A DNA stretch of 59,174 bases from Xanthomonas maliensis (GCF_009192945.1 NZ_NSET01000050.1:1-59174); one strand, 5' to 3'; counted from the first letter of the stretch, positions 16,742-25,982 are shown. The notes: generated from the sequence alone by a model not told the origin. Translations and numbers: made by a program.

Positions 16742-17440
16742 ATGAAGTTGCGTTCTATCGCGGTCGCCGTGGCGGCCCTGGCCCTGACGGGCAATGCACT
16801 GGCCCAGGACACGACGTCCGAGAAGGGCAAGTTGAGCTACTACTTCGGTTACGACTACGGCAATAACCTTGCCGAGCTCACCGGCCGCGGCGAGCAGCTG
16901 GACATCAACTCGGTGGTGAAGGGTCTGCAGGACGCCTACGCCAAGAAGCAGCCGGCGATCACCGCCGACCAGCTCAAGCCGGCGGTCGAGGCTTTCCAGA
17001 AGCGTGAGCAGGCCCGTGCCCAGCAGGCCAAGGCGCAGTACGACAAGGTCGCTGCCGAGAACAAGACCAAGAGCGATCAGTTCCTGGCCAAGAACAAGGC
17101 CGCTGCCGGCGTGCAGACCCTACCCAGCGGCGTGCAGTACCGCGTGATCGAAGCCGGCAAGGGCGCCAAGCCGACCCAGGCCAGCACCGTGCAGCTCGAA
17201 GTGGCCGGTCCGTTCCCGTACGGCGACCGTGGCCAGGCGCGTCCGGCGCAGCAGATCCCGGCGATCAAGGTCAGCGAGGTCGAGATGCAGGCCATGCGCG
17301 AAACCCTGATGCAGATGCCGGCCGGCTCGAAGTGGGAAGTGACGCTGCCGCCGGAGAAGGCCTACGGCGCCGATCCGCGTACGCCGTTCCCGCCGAACGT
17401 GGCCGTGCAGTTTGAGATCAAGCTCGTCAGCGTCAAGTAA
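16742..17440 (+). CDS. FKBP-type prolyl isomerase-like protein with a degenerate catalytic domain
   Basis: Periplasmic 232-aa protein with a Sec signal peptide (cleavage ALA|QD near residue 21), an N-terminal dimerisation domain like FkpA/Mip (about 28-120, including a long Gln/Ala/Lys helix), and a C-terminal FKBP domain starting at TLPSGVQYRVIEAG. The end of the domain is well preserved (MPAGSKWEVTLPPEKAYG, FPPNVAVQFEIKLVSVK), but the strand normally reading V-x-Y-x-G-x-L-x-[DN]-G-x-x-F-D-S is replaced by VQLEVAGPFPYGDRG, losing the Tyr, Asp and Phe that line the active site. Chaperone without isomerase activity is the likeliest reading. A GGAG site precedes the ATG and a strong terminator follows. 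Confidence 0.85.
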   Translation: MKLRSIAVAVAALALTGNALAQDTTSEKGKLSYYFGYDYGNNLAELTGRGEQLDINSVVKGLQDAYAKKQPAITADQLKPAVEAFQKREQARAQQAKAQYDKVAAENKTKSDQFLAKNKAAAGVQTLPSGVQYRVIEAGKGAKPTQASTVQLEVAGPFPYGDRGQARPAQQIPAIKVSEVEMQAMRETLMQMPAGSKWEVTLPPEKAYGADPRTPFPPNVAVQFEIKLVSVK

Positions 17441-17462
17441 TTCGCTGTTGGATGCAGTACCG

Positions 17463-17496
17463 ACGACGCCGACCGAGAGGTCGGCGTCGTTGTTTT
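17463..17496 (+). terminator. Rho-independent terminator after the FKBP-like gene
   Basis: A perfect 12-bp stem (ACGACGCCGACC / GGTCGGCGTCGT) with a GAGA loop is followed by TGTTTT, 22 bases after the stop codon. Confidence 0.85.
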
Positions 17497-17514
17497 GAAT
17501 GGGGATGCAGTGCC

Positions 17515-18324
17515 GTGAGCGATGCGACGAAGGACAAGGAGCGCGCACCGCGCGCGCTGCTCAGTCCCTGTATCGGTGTATGTTCTCTGGACGCGCAGGG
17601 CCGCTGTATCGGCTGCCTGCGAACCATGGACGAGATTGCACGTTGGACGCGCATGACTGACCGCGAACGCCAGGACCATCTCGAGCAGTTGCTTCCATCA
17701 CGTGCGCTGGCGCGGCGATTGGCCGAATACGCGGCGCTGACGCGCGCGTTGTATCCGCTGCATGCGGTCCCGTCCGGGCCGGGCTGGAATCACGGCGAAC
17801 TGGTCGATCTGACCCCTGTCGGTCCTTCGGCCGAGGCGGCCGTGCTGGTCGGCCTGCTGCCGCGCACGGATGCGACGACGGTGCTGCTGACCCGCCGCAC
17901 CGACAGCCTGCGTCATCACGCCGGACAGGTCAGTTTTCCCGGTGGGCGGATCGAGCCGTCCGATCATGATGTCGCCACTGCTGCATTGCGCGAGAGCTGC
18001 GAAGAGATCGCGCTGGGCGCCGACCAGGTGCAGGTGATGGGCTATCTGGACCCCTTCCTGACCGTGAGCGGGTTCCGCGTCACGCCGGTGGTCGCAGCGA
18101 TCGACCCGGCCTTCGTGCCGGTGCCGCAACCGAGCGAGGTCGCCGAGGTGTTCGAGGTGCCGTTAGCCTATTTGATGGATCCAGACAACCTGCGCAGCGT
18201 GGAAATCCTCTACCGGGAACGGCCGCGGCGGGTACTCGAATACGCCTGGCCAAGGCACCGGATCTGGGGCGCCACTGCCGCCATCTTGTTGAATCTTCGT
18301 CGTCGCCTGGAGCAGGTTGCATGA
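17515..18324 (+). CDS. DUF1289-Nudix fusion (CoA pyrophosphatase-like)
   Basis: A 269-aa two-domain protein from a GTG start preceded by GGGGA. Residues 17-50 form a DUF1289 module with four cysteines (C19, C23, C31, C34) in the pattern SPCIGVC...GRCIGC followed by the usual IARW. Residues about 95-260 form a Nudix hydrolase: the Nudix box GGRIEPSD...ALRESCEEIAL spans 143-167, with catalytic E163/E164, and the upstream LRHHAGQVSFPGG resembles the CoA pyrophosphatase (NudL) subgroup. The two parts are usually separate genes in other proteobacteria. Its stop codon overlaps the ATG of the sulfurtransferase gene (ATGA), so the two are coupled. Confidence 0.85.
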   Translation: MSDATKDKERAPRALLSPCIGVCSLDAQGRCIGCLRTMDEIARWTRMTDRERQDHLEQLLPSRALARRLAEYAALTRALYPLHAVPSGPGWNHGELVDLTPVGPSAEAAVLVGLLPRTDATTVLLTRRTDSLRHHAGQVSFPGGRIEPSDHDVATAALRESCEEIALGADQVQVMGYLDPFLTVSGFRVTPVVAAIDPAFVPVPQPSEVAEVFEVPLAYLMDPDNLRSVEILYRERPRRVLEYAWPRHRIWGATAAILLNLRRRLEQVA

Positions 18325-19211
18325 GTGCAGACCCCGAGTGGACCACGCTGGTCGATACCACCCAGCTCGCTGCCGCCCTGCGGCACCCGCGGCTGCGGCT
18401 GCTGGACGCACGCGCAGCGCCGCCGACCGCGCCCGATCCCGATGCGGCCCGGCAGGCCTATGCGCAGGCGCATCTGCCGGGTGCACCGCATGCGGATCTG
18501 GAGGCGGATCTGTCCGACTTGTCGCGTCCGGGCGAGGGCCGCCATCCGCTGCCTGATAGCGCGGCCTTCGCGCGCCGCCTGGGCGCGTGGGGAATCGCAG
18601 CGGACAGCCAGGTGGTCGTCTACGACGCCGGCGATGGCAGCATGGCGGCTGCGCGCGCCTGGTGGATGCTGCGTCTGATGGGGCATCGCCGGGTGGCAGT
18701 GCTCGACGGTGGCCTGGCCGCCTGGCGCGCCGCCGGCCTGCCGGAAACGGCGCAGGTGCCGGCACCGGTGCCGACGGCCGACTATCCGGGACGCTTCGAT
18801 CCGCAGGCGGTGGTGCAGGCCGAAGAAATCCTGGCGCGGCTGGGGCAGGCGCCGGGGTGGCTGCTCGATGCGCGTGCCGCCGAACGCTTCCGTGGCGAGG
18901 TCGAGCCGATCGATCCGGTCGCCGGACATGTGCCTGGTGCAGTCAATCGTCCGTTGGGCTTGAACCTGCAGGACGGGCGCTTCAAGTCGGCCGCGCAACT
19001 GCGCGCCGAACTGGGGGCCTTGCTGGGCCCGCACCGGCCCGAGCAGGCGGTGGTGATGTGCGGGTCCGGGGTCACTGCCTGCCATCTGTTGCTGGCGCTG
19101 GAAGTGGCCGGCCTGTCCGGCGCGCGTGTCTACGCCGGGTCATGGAGTGGCTGGTTGCAGGAGTCCGATCGTCCAGTTGCGACCGCTACGGGACAAATGC
19201 AGGCACAATAG
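18321..19211 (+). CDS. sseA: 3-mercaptopyruvate sulfurtransferase
   Basis: Two-domain rhodanese of 296 aa transferring sulfur from 3-mercaptopyruvate (or thiosulfate) to a thiol acceptor. The inactive N-terminal domain covers residues ~10-140, the active one ~160-285. The active-site loop CGSGVTA (C247) is the form characteristic of mercaptopyruvate rather than thiosulfate sulfurtransferases. The start codon overlaps the stop of the Nudix fusion gene, so both are probably made together. Confidence 0.9.
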   Translation: MSADPEWTTLVDTTQLAAALRHPRLRLLDARAAPPTAPDPDAARQAYAQAHLPGAPHADLEADLSDLSRPGEGRHPLPDSAAFARRLGAWGIAADSQVVVYDAGDGSMAAARAWWMLRLMGHRRVAVLDGGLAAWRAAGLPETAQVPAPVPTADYPGRFDPQAVVQAEEILARLGQAPGWLLDARAAERFRGEVEPIDPVAGHVPGAVNRPLGLNLQDGRFKSAAQLRAELGALLGPHRPEQAVVMCGSGVTACHLLLALEVAGLSGARVYAGSWSGWLQESDRPVATATGQMQAQ

Positions 19212-19286
19212 CGACAGGATGGGTTGCCTGTGGGGACGCAGGCTCGCTGCGCGGAGCGCAGTTCCTCGCGGGTGCTGGGTGTGCGC

Positions 19287-20240
19287 ATGCGGTTGCCGTT
19301 GCAGATGGGGGTGGGCTGCCTCGCAGTCCTGTGGCTGGCCGGCTGTTCGGCCGATTCGAAGTCGTCGATCGCGCAGGCGCAGACGCAGGCATCTTCCGCA
19401 GACGAGCCCACCGGTTCCTACCAGGCCCAACTCAGCCAGGCCCGTGCCGCGCATGTGGCCGCGTTGCGTGCGCCCGACGGCTGGTTGAGCGTGACCGGCT
19501 CCGGACGCCTGAAGCCTGGTCAGTATCGGCTGGGCGCGGACACGCGAAACGACATCGTGTTGCCGGCAGGTCCGGCTGAGCTGGGACGACTGACCCTGCA
19601 GCCCGATGGCCAGGCGCGCTTCCAGGTCAGTGGTGGGGCCGCGGTCACGCTGGATGGACAGCCGGTGCAGACCGCGCTGCTGCGACCAGAACAGGCCGGT
19701 CAGGGCGGCAGTCGCCTGCAAGTGGGGGAGCGCCAGTTCTATCTGGTGCGCACCGGTGCCCTCTGGGGTTGGCGCTTCCGCGACCCACAGGCGGCGAAGT
19801 CGGTGCAATTTCACGGGTTCGAGTATTTCCCGGTGGATCAGCGCTGGCGTGTGCAGGCGCAGTGGCACCCCTACGACACTCCGGAGCAATTGACCTTGCT
19901 GACGTCGATCGGCACGCCATTGACCTTGACGGTTCCCGGAGAGGCGGAGTTCGTCCGTGATGGCCACCGCTATCGCCTGCGACCGGTGATCGACCCGACC
20001 ACCCGGCAGCTGTTCTTCCTGTTCACCGATCGTACCAGCGGCAAGGAGAGCTATGGCGGTGCGCGGTATCTGTATGCCGGCCCGCCGCGCGACGGGCATC
20101 TGCTGCTGGATTTCAACCTGGCCGAGAACCCGCCTTGTGCGGTGAGCCGCCATCTGGTGTGTCCGATCGCGCCGCCGGAAAACCGGCTCGATGTGCCGGT
20201 GCGCGCCGGCGAGAAGACCTATGTCGCGCTGGCGCACTGA
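19287..20240 (+). CDS. DUF1684 lipoprotein
   Basis: Function unknown; a 317-aa envelope protein of the DUF1684 family. The ATG at 19287 gives a lipoprotein signal peptide with lipobox LAGC (C20), which an upstream start would bury. The N-terminal half contains a forkhead-associated-like beta segment (QYRLGADTRNDIVLP) and the C-terminal half holds the DUF1684 core, including FFLFTDRTSGKESYGGARYLY, DFNLAENPPCA and CPIAPPENRLDVPVRAGEK. It follows sseA by 75 bases and converges on an amidase gene. Confidence 0.82.
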   Translation: MRLPLQMGVGCLAVLWLAGCSADSKSSIAQAQTQASSADEPTGSYQAQLSQARAAHVAALRAPDGWLSVTGSGRLKPGQYRLGADTRNDIVLPAGPAELGRLTLQPDGQARFQVSGGAAVTLDGQPVQTALLRPEQAGQGGSRLQVGERQFYLVRTGALWGWRFRDPQAAKSVQFHGFEYFPVDQRWRVQAQWHPYDTPEQLTLLTSIGTPLTLTVPGEAEFVRDGHRYRLRPVIDPTTRQLFFLFTDRTSGKESYGGARYLYAGPPRDGHLLLDFNLAENPPCAVSRHLVCPIAPPENRLDVPVRAGEKTYVALAH

Positions 20241-20247
20241 GCAACGC

Positions 20248-20823
20248 TCAGCGCGGACTATGCGACCACCTCACCGCCTGTTCGATCTGCTCCCACGGGA
20301 ACAGCGGGCCGGGATCGAGTTTGCGGCGGATCTTGCGTGCGGGATCGTCGCTGGCCGCTTCTTGCGTGGTGTCCAGGGCCTGGTGGCCAGCGATTCGGCG
20401 GATCGTCGGCAGCGTGTGCTGCAGCCATTGCAGCAAGCCGATCAGCGCGTTGATCTGCGCCGGCGCATAGGGTTCGTCCATCTGCTGGAAGCGTGAGTCC
20501 AGCCAATGCGGATAGCGTCCGCGGTTGACCAGTTCGATGCCCAGCGAGTGCGGGTTGTGCCCACGCACGTGGTGGGCGACGCGGTCCAGTGCGACGTATT
20601 GCTGGATGCTGCCATTGCGATCGATGTAGTAATGCCCGCTGTTGCCGGTACCGCTGTCGTAGAGCACGCGTTCGCCGTATTCGCGCGCCATCGCCATGTC
20701 GGGCAGTTCGGTGCAGTGGATCACCACCAGGTCGATGTCCGCGAGCGCGCGTCTGGCCAGACGCGATTCGTAGGGCAGCGGCGCGTAGGTGATCGGCGGC
20801 GACGGCAGGACGGCATCGGACAT
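20248..20823 (-). CDS. N-acetylmuramoyl-L-alanine amidase (AmpD/AmiD type)
   Basis: Zinc amidase cleaving the bond between muramic acid and L-alanine in peptidoglycan. The 191-aa protein shows the Amidase_2 zinc ligands H36 (VVIHCTE), H147 (AGHQ) and D170 (KLDPGPLFPW), and the acidic GIELVN (E97). No signal peptide is evident, favouring a cytoplasmic role in cell-wall recycling like AmpD, though AmpD and AmiD cannot be separated firmly. It is divergent from the MOSC gene, with only 23 bases between the two starts, so their promoters must overlap each other's 5' ends. Confidence 0.85.
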   Translation of the reverse strand: MSDAVLPSPPITYAPLPYESRLARRALADIDLVVIHCTELPDMAMAREYGERVLYDSGTGNSGHYYIDRNGSIQQYVALDRVAHHVRGHNPHSLGIELVNRGRYPHWLDSRFQQMDEPYAPAQINALIGLLQWLQHTLPTIRRIAGHQALDTTQEAASDDPARKIRRKLDPGPLFPWEQIEQAVRWSHSPR

Positions 20824-20834
20824 GGAGCGGATGC

Positions 20835-20840
20835 TAGCAT
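20835..20840 (+). promoter_or_regulatory. Possible -10 element for a leaderless MOSC transcript
   Basis: TAGCAT lies six bases before the ATG at 20847 with no room for a ribosome-binding site. The arrangement fits a leaderless mRNA but the hexamer is a weak match. Confidence 0.25.
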
Positions 20841-20846
20841 TGCGCG

Positions 20847-21338
20847 ATGGCTTTGAATCCCGACAGCCCGCTGGGCAAATTGATGGCGACGCTGCCGCAA
20901 CAGGGGCAGTTGACCTGGATCGGCGTGCGTCCGGCGCGCGATGTGGCGATGCAGCAGGTCGATGCCGCGCAGGCGACCGCTGGCGCCGGCCTGACCGGCG
21001 ACCGGTATCGCGGCGGCAGCGGTAAGCGTGGCGTCACCTTGATCCAGGCCGAACATCTGCCGGCTATCGCGGCGCTGTCCGGTCATGCCGTGGTCGCACC
21101 GGCATTGCTGCGGCGCAACCTGGTCGTGACCGGCATTCCGCTGATCGCGTTGAAGGGGCGCCGCTTCCGGATCGGCGAGGTCGAACTGGAAGGCACCGAA
21201 CCCTGCGATCCGTGTTCGCGCATGGAGGACGCCCTGGGTGCGGGTGGCTACAACGCCATGCGCGGTCATGGCGGGCTGTGCGCGCGCATCCTGCGCGGCG
21301 GCGTGCTGCGGCTGGGCGATCCGGTGCAGGCGCTATGA
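20847..21338 (+). CDS. MOSC domain protein
   Basis: The 163-aa protein is a stand-alone MOSC (molybdenum cofactor sulfurase C-terminal) domain, thought to handle sulfur or bind molybdenum cofactor. Visible features are the GLTGDRYRGG loop, a basic segment LLRRNLVVTGI and the conserved cysteines in EPCDPCSRME, expected to carry sulfur or coordinate the cofactor. The last codons overlap the next gene (ATGA at 21335-21338). Confidence 0.87.
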   Translation: MALNPDSPLGKLMATLPQQGQLTWIGVRPARDVAMQQVDAAQATAGAGLTGDRYRGGSGKRGVTLIQAEHLPAIAALSGHAVVAPALLRRNLVVTGIPLIALKGRRFRIGEVELEGTEPCDPCSRMEDALGAGGYNAMRGHGGLCARILRGGVLRLGDPVQAL

Positions 21339-21862
21339 GCCGCGGACATTGCATTCTGGTGCACGGTTTCGAGAGCGGGCCTGAGGCGTTGAAGGTCACC
21401 GCGCTGGCAGCGGTGGCCGAGCGGTTGGGCTGGACCCACGAACGACCGGATTTCACCGACCTGGACGCGCGGCGCGACCTCAGCCCGCTGGGCGATGTGC
21501 AGGGACGGCAGCAGCGATTGCTCGAGATCGCGCGTGCGGCCGCAGGCAGGGGCCCGTTGGTGCTGGCAGGGTCCAGTCTCGGTTCCTATATCGCCGCGCA
21601 GGTGTCATTGCACGTGCCCACGCGTGCGCTGTTCCTGATGGTGCCGCCGACCAGGCTGGGACCATTGCCAGCGCTGGATGCCGCGGCGGTGCCAATCTCC
21701 ATCGTGCATGCCTGGCGGGACGAACTGATTCCCGCCGCCGAGGTCATCGCCTGGGCACAGGCGCGTGCAGCGCGCCTGCTGCTGGTCGACGACGCGCATC
21801 AGCTGGCAGCGCATGTGGAAACGGTGGCGCAGGCGTTTGCCGACTTGCTGCAGCTGCTGTGA
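21335..21862 (+). CDS. Alpha/beta hydrolase (YqiA/RBBP9-like)
   Basis: A 175-aa small serine hydrolase or esterase. The ATG overlaps the MOSC stop codon. The nucleophile motif is GSSLGS with serine S81, preceded by the oxyanion segment LVHGFESGP near the N-terminus; an Asp in HAWRDELIPA and a His in VDDAHQL complete a plausible triad. The very short chain without a lid resembles YqiA and RBBP9-type hydrolases. Substrate unknown. Confidence 0.8.
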   Translation: MSRGHCILVHGFESGPEALKVTALAAVAERLGWTHERPDFTDLDARRDLSPLGDVQGRQQRLLEIARAAAGRGPLVLAGSSLGSYIAAQVSLHVPTRALFLMVPPTRLGPLPALDAAAVPISIVHAWRDELIPAAEVIAWAQARAARLLLVDDAHQLAAHVETVAQAFADLLQLL

Positions 21863-21883
21863 TGCGAGTGGGCCGCTGAGCGC

Positions 21884-22390
21884 ATGGACATTTTGATCCG
21901 CGAGGCCGGCGAAAGTGATGCGCAGGCGATCGAGCTGCTGACCCTGGTCGCTTTCCTGCGCGAGCCGCAGCGCGGTCATGACGCGCATGCGGTGATCGCG
22001 GCCTTGCGGGAGGATGCGGCGCTGACGCTGTCGCTGGTGGCCGACCACGAGGGCTACGTGGTCGGCCATCTGGCGGTGTCGCCGGTGTCCTTGTCGGACA
22101 ACGCGTCCGGCTGGTATGCGTTGGGCCCGTTGGCAGTGGGGCCAGGGCATCGACGCCAGGGCCTTGGCACGCGGCTGGTGCAGGCGGCGCTGGCCACCTT
22201 GCGGCAGTCCGGCGCGGCCGGCTGCGTGGTGCTGGGCGCGCCCGGACTGTTTCGCCCACTGGGCTTTGCCGTCGAACCGGGACTCACGCTGGCCGCGGAG
22301 TCCGACGAGCCGTTGTTGGCGCAGGCCTTCGGCGATCGCTTGCTGCCGTTGGCCGAGGTGAGCTATCACCCGGCATTCGGCCTGGACTGA
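21884..22390 (+). CDS. GNAT-family N-acetyltransferase
   Basis: A 168-aa single-domain acetyltransferase. The acetyl-CoA-binding motif A is seen as LGPLAVGPGHRRQGLGTRL, and the pattern 'GCVVLGAPGLFRPLGF' near residue 120 resembles the YhbS subgroup. It starts 21 bases after the hydrolase gene, so MOSC, hydrolase and GNAT probably form one transcript. Substrate cannot be inferred. Confidence 0.82.
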   Translation: MDILIREAGESDAQAIELLTLVAFLREPQRGHDAHAVIAALREDAALTLSLVADHEGYVVGHLAVSPVSLSDNASGWYALGPLAVGPGHRRQGLGTRLVQAALATLRQSGAAGCVVLGAPGLFRPLGFAVEPGLTLAAESDEPLLAQAFGDRLLPLAEVSYHPAFGLD

Positions 22391-22562
22391 GCGCGCCACT
22401 GCAAGCCGTGCGCTTGCGCGGACCTGGCTCGCCAAGGCAGCGCAACGGCAGCGTGTTTCGGTTCGTTTGACCGGCGTTGGCATCGCTCTGGGCGTGGCCG
22501 TGCGGCAATCCGCTCGGCGAGGATGGGACGTACAGCGTGATCGATGCTCGCCAAGGTGGACC

Positions 22563-23519
22563 ATGGAAGACAATGCGCTGCCCGCAGGCGCGTCCGCGCC
22601 TCGCGGTCAGCTGATTTCCCATTCGCCGGATCCGCCGCCGCAGGACGAGGCCTTGCTGCGATCGGTGCGCTCGCGGCTGATCGCGGCCCATGCCGACGCG
22701 CCCGCGCAGCTGGATGTCCTGCTTTGCCAGGTCGATGCGCTGTGGACGTTCGAATTCGGCCGGTTCCTGCTACGCAATCGCGGCTTGAATGCGGACTGGG
22801 CGCATCAGATCGTGACCTATCGACCGGGGACGTTGACGCCGGCGTCGACGCCCGCGTTGCAGTACGCCTTGTTCGAGCGCTTGCCGTCGATGCTGGCGAC
22901 CCGCGAGCGGTTCGGCATCTTTCGCCGGCAGCTGCAGCGACTGTTGCGTCCCGGCCTGACCCTGGCCTCGATCCCATGTGGCTATATGAGCGAACTGCTG
23001 ACGCTGGACTACCGGCATTGCCCGGACGTCCGGCTGCTGGGCAGCGATCTCGATCCGCAGGCATTGGAGGGCGCGCGTGCACTGGCGCAGCAACATGGCC
23101 TGGAGCGACAGGTCGCGTTGCAACTGGCGGACGCCTGGGCGCCGGGTGAGCCCGATAGCGTGGATGTGTTGACCAGCAATGGCTTGAACATCTACGAGCC
23201 AGACGATGCGCGGGTGGTGGCGCTGTATCGGGCCTTCTTCGCGCGGCTGCGGCCAGCCGGCATGCTGGTGACCAGCTGTCTGACGCCATCGCCGGCGCAG
23301 TCTGCGCAATCGCCCTGGAAGTTGGCGGCAATCGATGCCTGCGCCGCGCATCTGCAGGCACAGCTGTTCAGAGAGGTCATCCAGACCCACATCAACGTCC
23401 GAACCCCGGCGCATACCCGCGCACAGCTCGAACGTGCCGGATTCGTCGACGTGCGGGTGATCGAAGACAGCGCCGGCATCTTCCCGACGTTCATCGCCTC
23501 CAAGCCAGGGCCTGGATGA
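22563..23519 (+). CDS. Class I SAM-dependent methyltransferase of unknown substrate
   Basis: A 318-aa protein from the ATG at 22563. Residues about 125-260 have a Rossmann methyltransferase pattern: a first strand and loop (LASIPCGYMSELL), an acidic second strand (LLGSDLDPQAL, ribose-binding Asp), and DVLTSNGLNIYEPDD. The first loop is atypical because the usual DxGxGxG is reduced to a single glycine next to a cysteine. The N-terminal third is helical and has no recognised domain. I cannot name a substrate. Confidence 0.7.
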   Translation: MEDNALPAGASAPRGQLISHSPDPPPQDEALLRSVRSRLIAAHADAPAQLDVLLCQVDALWTFEFGRFLLRNRGLNADWAHQIVTYRPGTLTPASTPALQYALFERLPSMLATRERFGIFRRQLQRLLRPGLTLASIPCGYMSELLTLDYRHCPDVRLLGSDLDPQALEGARALAQQHGLERQVALQLADAWAPGEPDSVDVLTSNGLNIYEPDDARVVALYRAFFARLRPAGMLVTSCLTPSPAQSAQSPWKLAAIDACAAHLQAQLFREVIQTHINVRTPAHTRAQLERAGFVDVRVIEDSAGIFPTFIASKPGPG

Positions 23520-23846
23520 CGTCGGGGCCGGGCGGGTGGCGTTGGTTGCGCACGCAGGGCGTGGAGGTACCGGACCCACGGTCTGGGCAAGGCGGTCCCG
23601 AGGTAAGCCGTAGCGCTCTAGACGCCTTGGGCGGCTCCGGGTCCCCGACCGGTCCGGGATGGTGGAGCGCTCGCCGCCGCGCGGGTCACTGCGCAGACCA
23701 TGCCCCGGGCTGGTAAAGCCGTGCGCAATGGCCGACCATTTGCACCCGCCCGCGGCGGCCGTGGCAGCCTTCTGCAGTGCCGGCCGCCCTTCCTGTCTTG
23801 CGGTCCGCGTCCGGCGCGGTCACTGCCTCCATTGATACCTGTCGAC
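23520..23846. other. Gene-free region upstream of rlmL
   Basis: This 327-base gap has no supported gene, terminator or repeat. The rlmL frame stays open back to about 23700, but that stretch reads as Arg/Pro/Gly-rich non-coding sequence and THUMP-domain homology starts only after 23847. Confidence 0.5.
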
Positions 23847-25982
23847 GTGAAATTTTTCGCATCCTGCGCCAAGGGCCTGGAATACCTGCTGGCCGACGAA
23901 CTGCTCGCGCTGGGCGCCCGTACGGCCACCGCCACCATCGCCGGCGTCAATGTCGAGGGTGACCTGGTGCACGCACAGCGTGCGGTGCTGTGGTCGCGCC
24001 TGGCCAGCCGGGTGGTGTGGCCGTTGAGCGAGTTCGACTGCCCCGATGAGGACGCGCTGTACGCAGGTGTGGCCGCATTGCCGTGGGCGGAACACCTGGC
24101 CAGCGGACAGACCCTGGCAGTGGATGCGCACGTGTCCGGTACCGTCATCACCCACGCCCGCTACGCCGCCCAGCGCATCAAGGACGCGGTGGTCGACAGC
24201 ATGCGTCAGCACGGGCTGGAACGGCCGTCGGTGGACCTGGAGCGGCCGGACCTACGGCTGAACCTGTCGCTGCGCAAGGGCCGCGCGACGCTGTCGGTGG
24301 ACCTGGGCGGCGGCCCGCTGCACCGACGTGGCTGGCGGATGGCGCAGAACGAAGCGCCCTTGAAGGAAAACCTGGCCGCAGCGGTCTTGCTGCGAGCCGG
24401 TTGGCCGCGTGCCTACGCCGATGGGGGCGGTTTGCTCGATCCGATGTGCGGCAGCGGCACCTTGTTGATCGAAGGCGCGCTGATGGCGGCCGACGTCGCG
24501 CCGGGCTTGCAGCGCTACGGCAGCGATCTTCCCAGCCGGTGGCGTGGATTCGATCGCGACGCTTGGCAGAGGCTGGTCGCCGAGGCGCGTGAGCGCGAGC
24601 GCGCCGGCCGGGCGGCGCTCGCCCAGGTGATCCATGGCAGCGACATGGATCCGCACGCAATCCGTGCCGCCAAGGAGAATGCGCAGGTGGCCGGCGTGGC
24701 CGAAGCGATCTGGTTCGGCGTGCGCGAGGTCGGCGACCTGCAAGCGCCGCCACAGGCCGACGGCGTGGTGGTCTGCAACCCGCCGTACGACGAACGCTTG
24801 GCCGCCGATGCGGCGCTGTATCGCCGCCTGGGCGATGCCTTGCAGCGCAGCGTGCCGCAATGGCGCGCCAGCCTGCTATGCGGCAACGCCGAGCTGGCGT
24901 ATGCCACCGGACTGCGGGCGGGCAAGAAGTATCAGCTGTTCAATGGCGCGATCGAATGTGCGTTGATCGTCTGCGACCCCATCGCCGTGGCGCGACGCGA
25001 GCCGCTGGCCGCACCCACTGCGCTCAGCGAGGGGGCGCAGATGGTGGCCAATCGCCTGCGCAAGAATCTGCAAAAGCTCAAGAAGTGGCGCGCCCGCGAG
25101 GGCATCGCGTGCTTCCGCGCCTACGATGCGGACCTGCCCGAATATGCTGCCGCGATCGATGTCTACCAGCAGGCCGACGCCGAGCGTCAGCTGTTCCTGC
25201 ATGTGCAGGAATATGCGGCCCCGGCCAGCATTCCGGAGGCCGATGTGCGGCGTCGGCGCAACGAGCTGCTGGCGGCTGCCCGCGCCGTGTTCGAGGTGCC
25301 GGGCGAGCAGGTGGCGTTGAAGTCGCGCGAGCGCGGCAAGGGCGGCAGCAAGTACGGCCGAATGGAGCAGCGCAATGCGTTTATCCATGTGCGTGAGCAT
25401 GGCGCGCTGTTGCGGGTGAATCTGTTCGATTACCTGGATACCGGACTGTTCCTGGACCACCGCCCGCTGCGCGGGATGATGGCCGCCCAGGCCAAGGGCC
25501 GTCGGTTCCTCAACCTGTTCTGTTACACCGGTGTCGCCAGCGTGCAGGCAGCGGTGGCCGGTGCAGCCGCCACCACCAGCGTGGACCTGTCGGCGACCTA
25601 CTTGCAGTGGTGTGCCGACAACCTGGCGTTGAACGGCCACAGCGGCAAGCGGCATACCCTGGTGCAGGCCGATGCGCTGGCCTGGCTGGAGGCCGAGCGC
25701 GCGCAGTACGACGTGGTGTTCTGCGACCCGCCGACATTTTCCAACTCCGCGCGCGCAGAGGATTTCGATATCCAGCGCGAGCACGTGCGCGTGTTGCGCG
25801 CCGCGGTCGCGCGGCTGGCACCTGGCGGTGTGCTGTACTTCTCCAACAATTTCCGGCGTTTCAAGCTGGACGAGGCGGCGGTCGCCGAGTTCGCCCAATG
25901 CGAGGAGATCAGTCCACGCACCATCGATCCGGACTTCGAACGCAATGCACGCATCCACCGCGCCTGGCGCCTGAACCGCTGA
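23847..25982 (+). CDS. rlmL: Bifunctional 23S rRNA methyltransferase RlmKL
   Basis: Methylates 23S rRNA at G2445 (N2, RlmL half) and G2069 (N7, RlmK half, E. coli numbering). A GTG start at 23847 gives 711 aa, close to the E. coli 702, and begins with the family's typical [18 protein letters not shown]. Domains in order: THUMP (~45-155), first methyltransferase with NPPY at 311-314, and second methyltransferase with [15 protein letters not shown] as SAM loop and DPPTF at 627-631. Full length, no frameshift. Confidence 0.95.
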   Translation: MKFFASCAKGLEYLLADELLALGARTATATIAGVNVEGDLVHAQRAVLWSRLASRVVWPLSEFDCPDEDALYAGVAALPWAEHLASGQTLAVDAHVSGTVITHARYAAQRIKDAVVDSMRQHGLERPSVDLERPDLRLNLSLRKGRATLSVDLGGGPLHRRGWRMAQNEAPLKENLAAAVLLRAGWPRAYADGGGLLDPMCGSGTLLIEGALMAADVAPGLQRYGSDLPSRWRGFDRDAWQRLVAEARERERAGRAALAQVIHGSDMDPHAIRAAKENAQVAGVAEAIWFGVREVGDLQAPPQADGVVVCNPPYDERLAADAALYRRLGDALQRSVPQWRASLLCGNAELAYATGLRAGKKYQLFNGAIECALIVCDPIAVARREPLAAPTALSEGAQMVANRLRKNLQKLKKWRAREGIACFRAYDADLPEYAAAIDVYQQADAERQLFLHVQEYAAPASIPEADVRRRRNELLAAARAVFEVPGEQVALKSRERGKGGSKYGRMEQRNAFIHVREHGALLRVNLFDYLDTGLFLDHRPLRGMMAAQAKGRRFLNLFCYTGVASVQAAVAGAAATTSVDLSATYLQWCADNLALNGHSGKRHTLVQADALAWLEAERAQYDVVFCDPPTFSNSARAEDFDIQREHVRVLRAAVARLAPGGVLYFSNNFRRFKLDEAAVAEFAQCEEISPRTIDPDFERNARIHRAWRLNR

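Noticed and set aside
23700..23846. Extension of rlmL by 49 codons
   Set aside because: The THUMP-domain start is at the GTG at 23847; upstream residues are Arg/Pro/Gly-rich.
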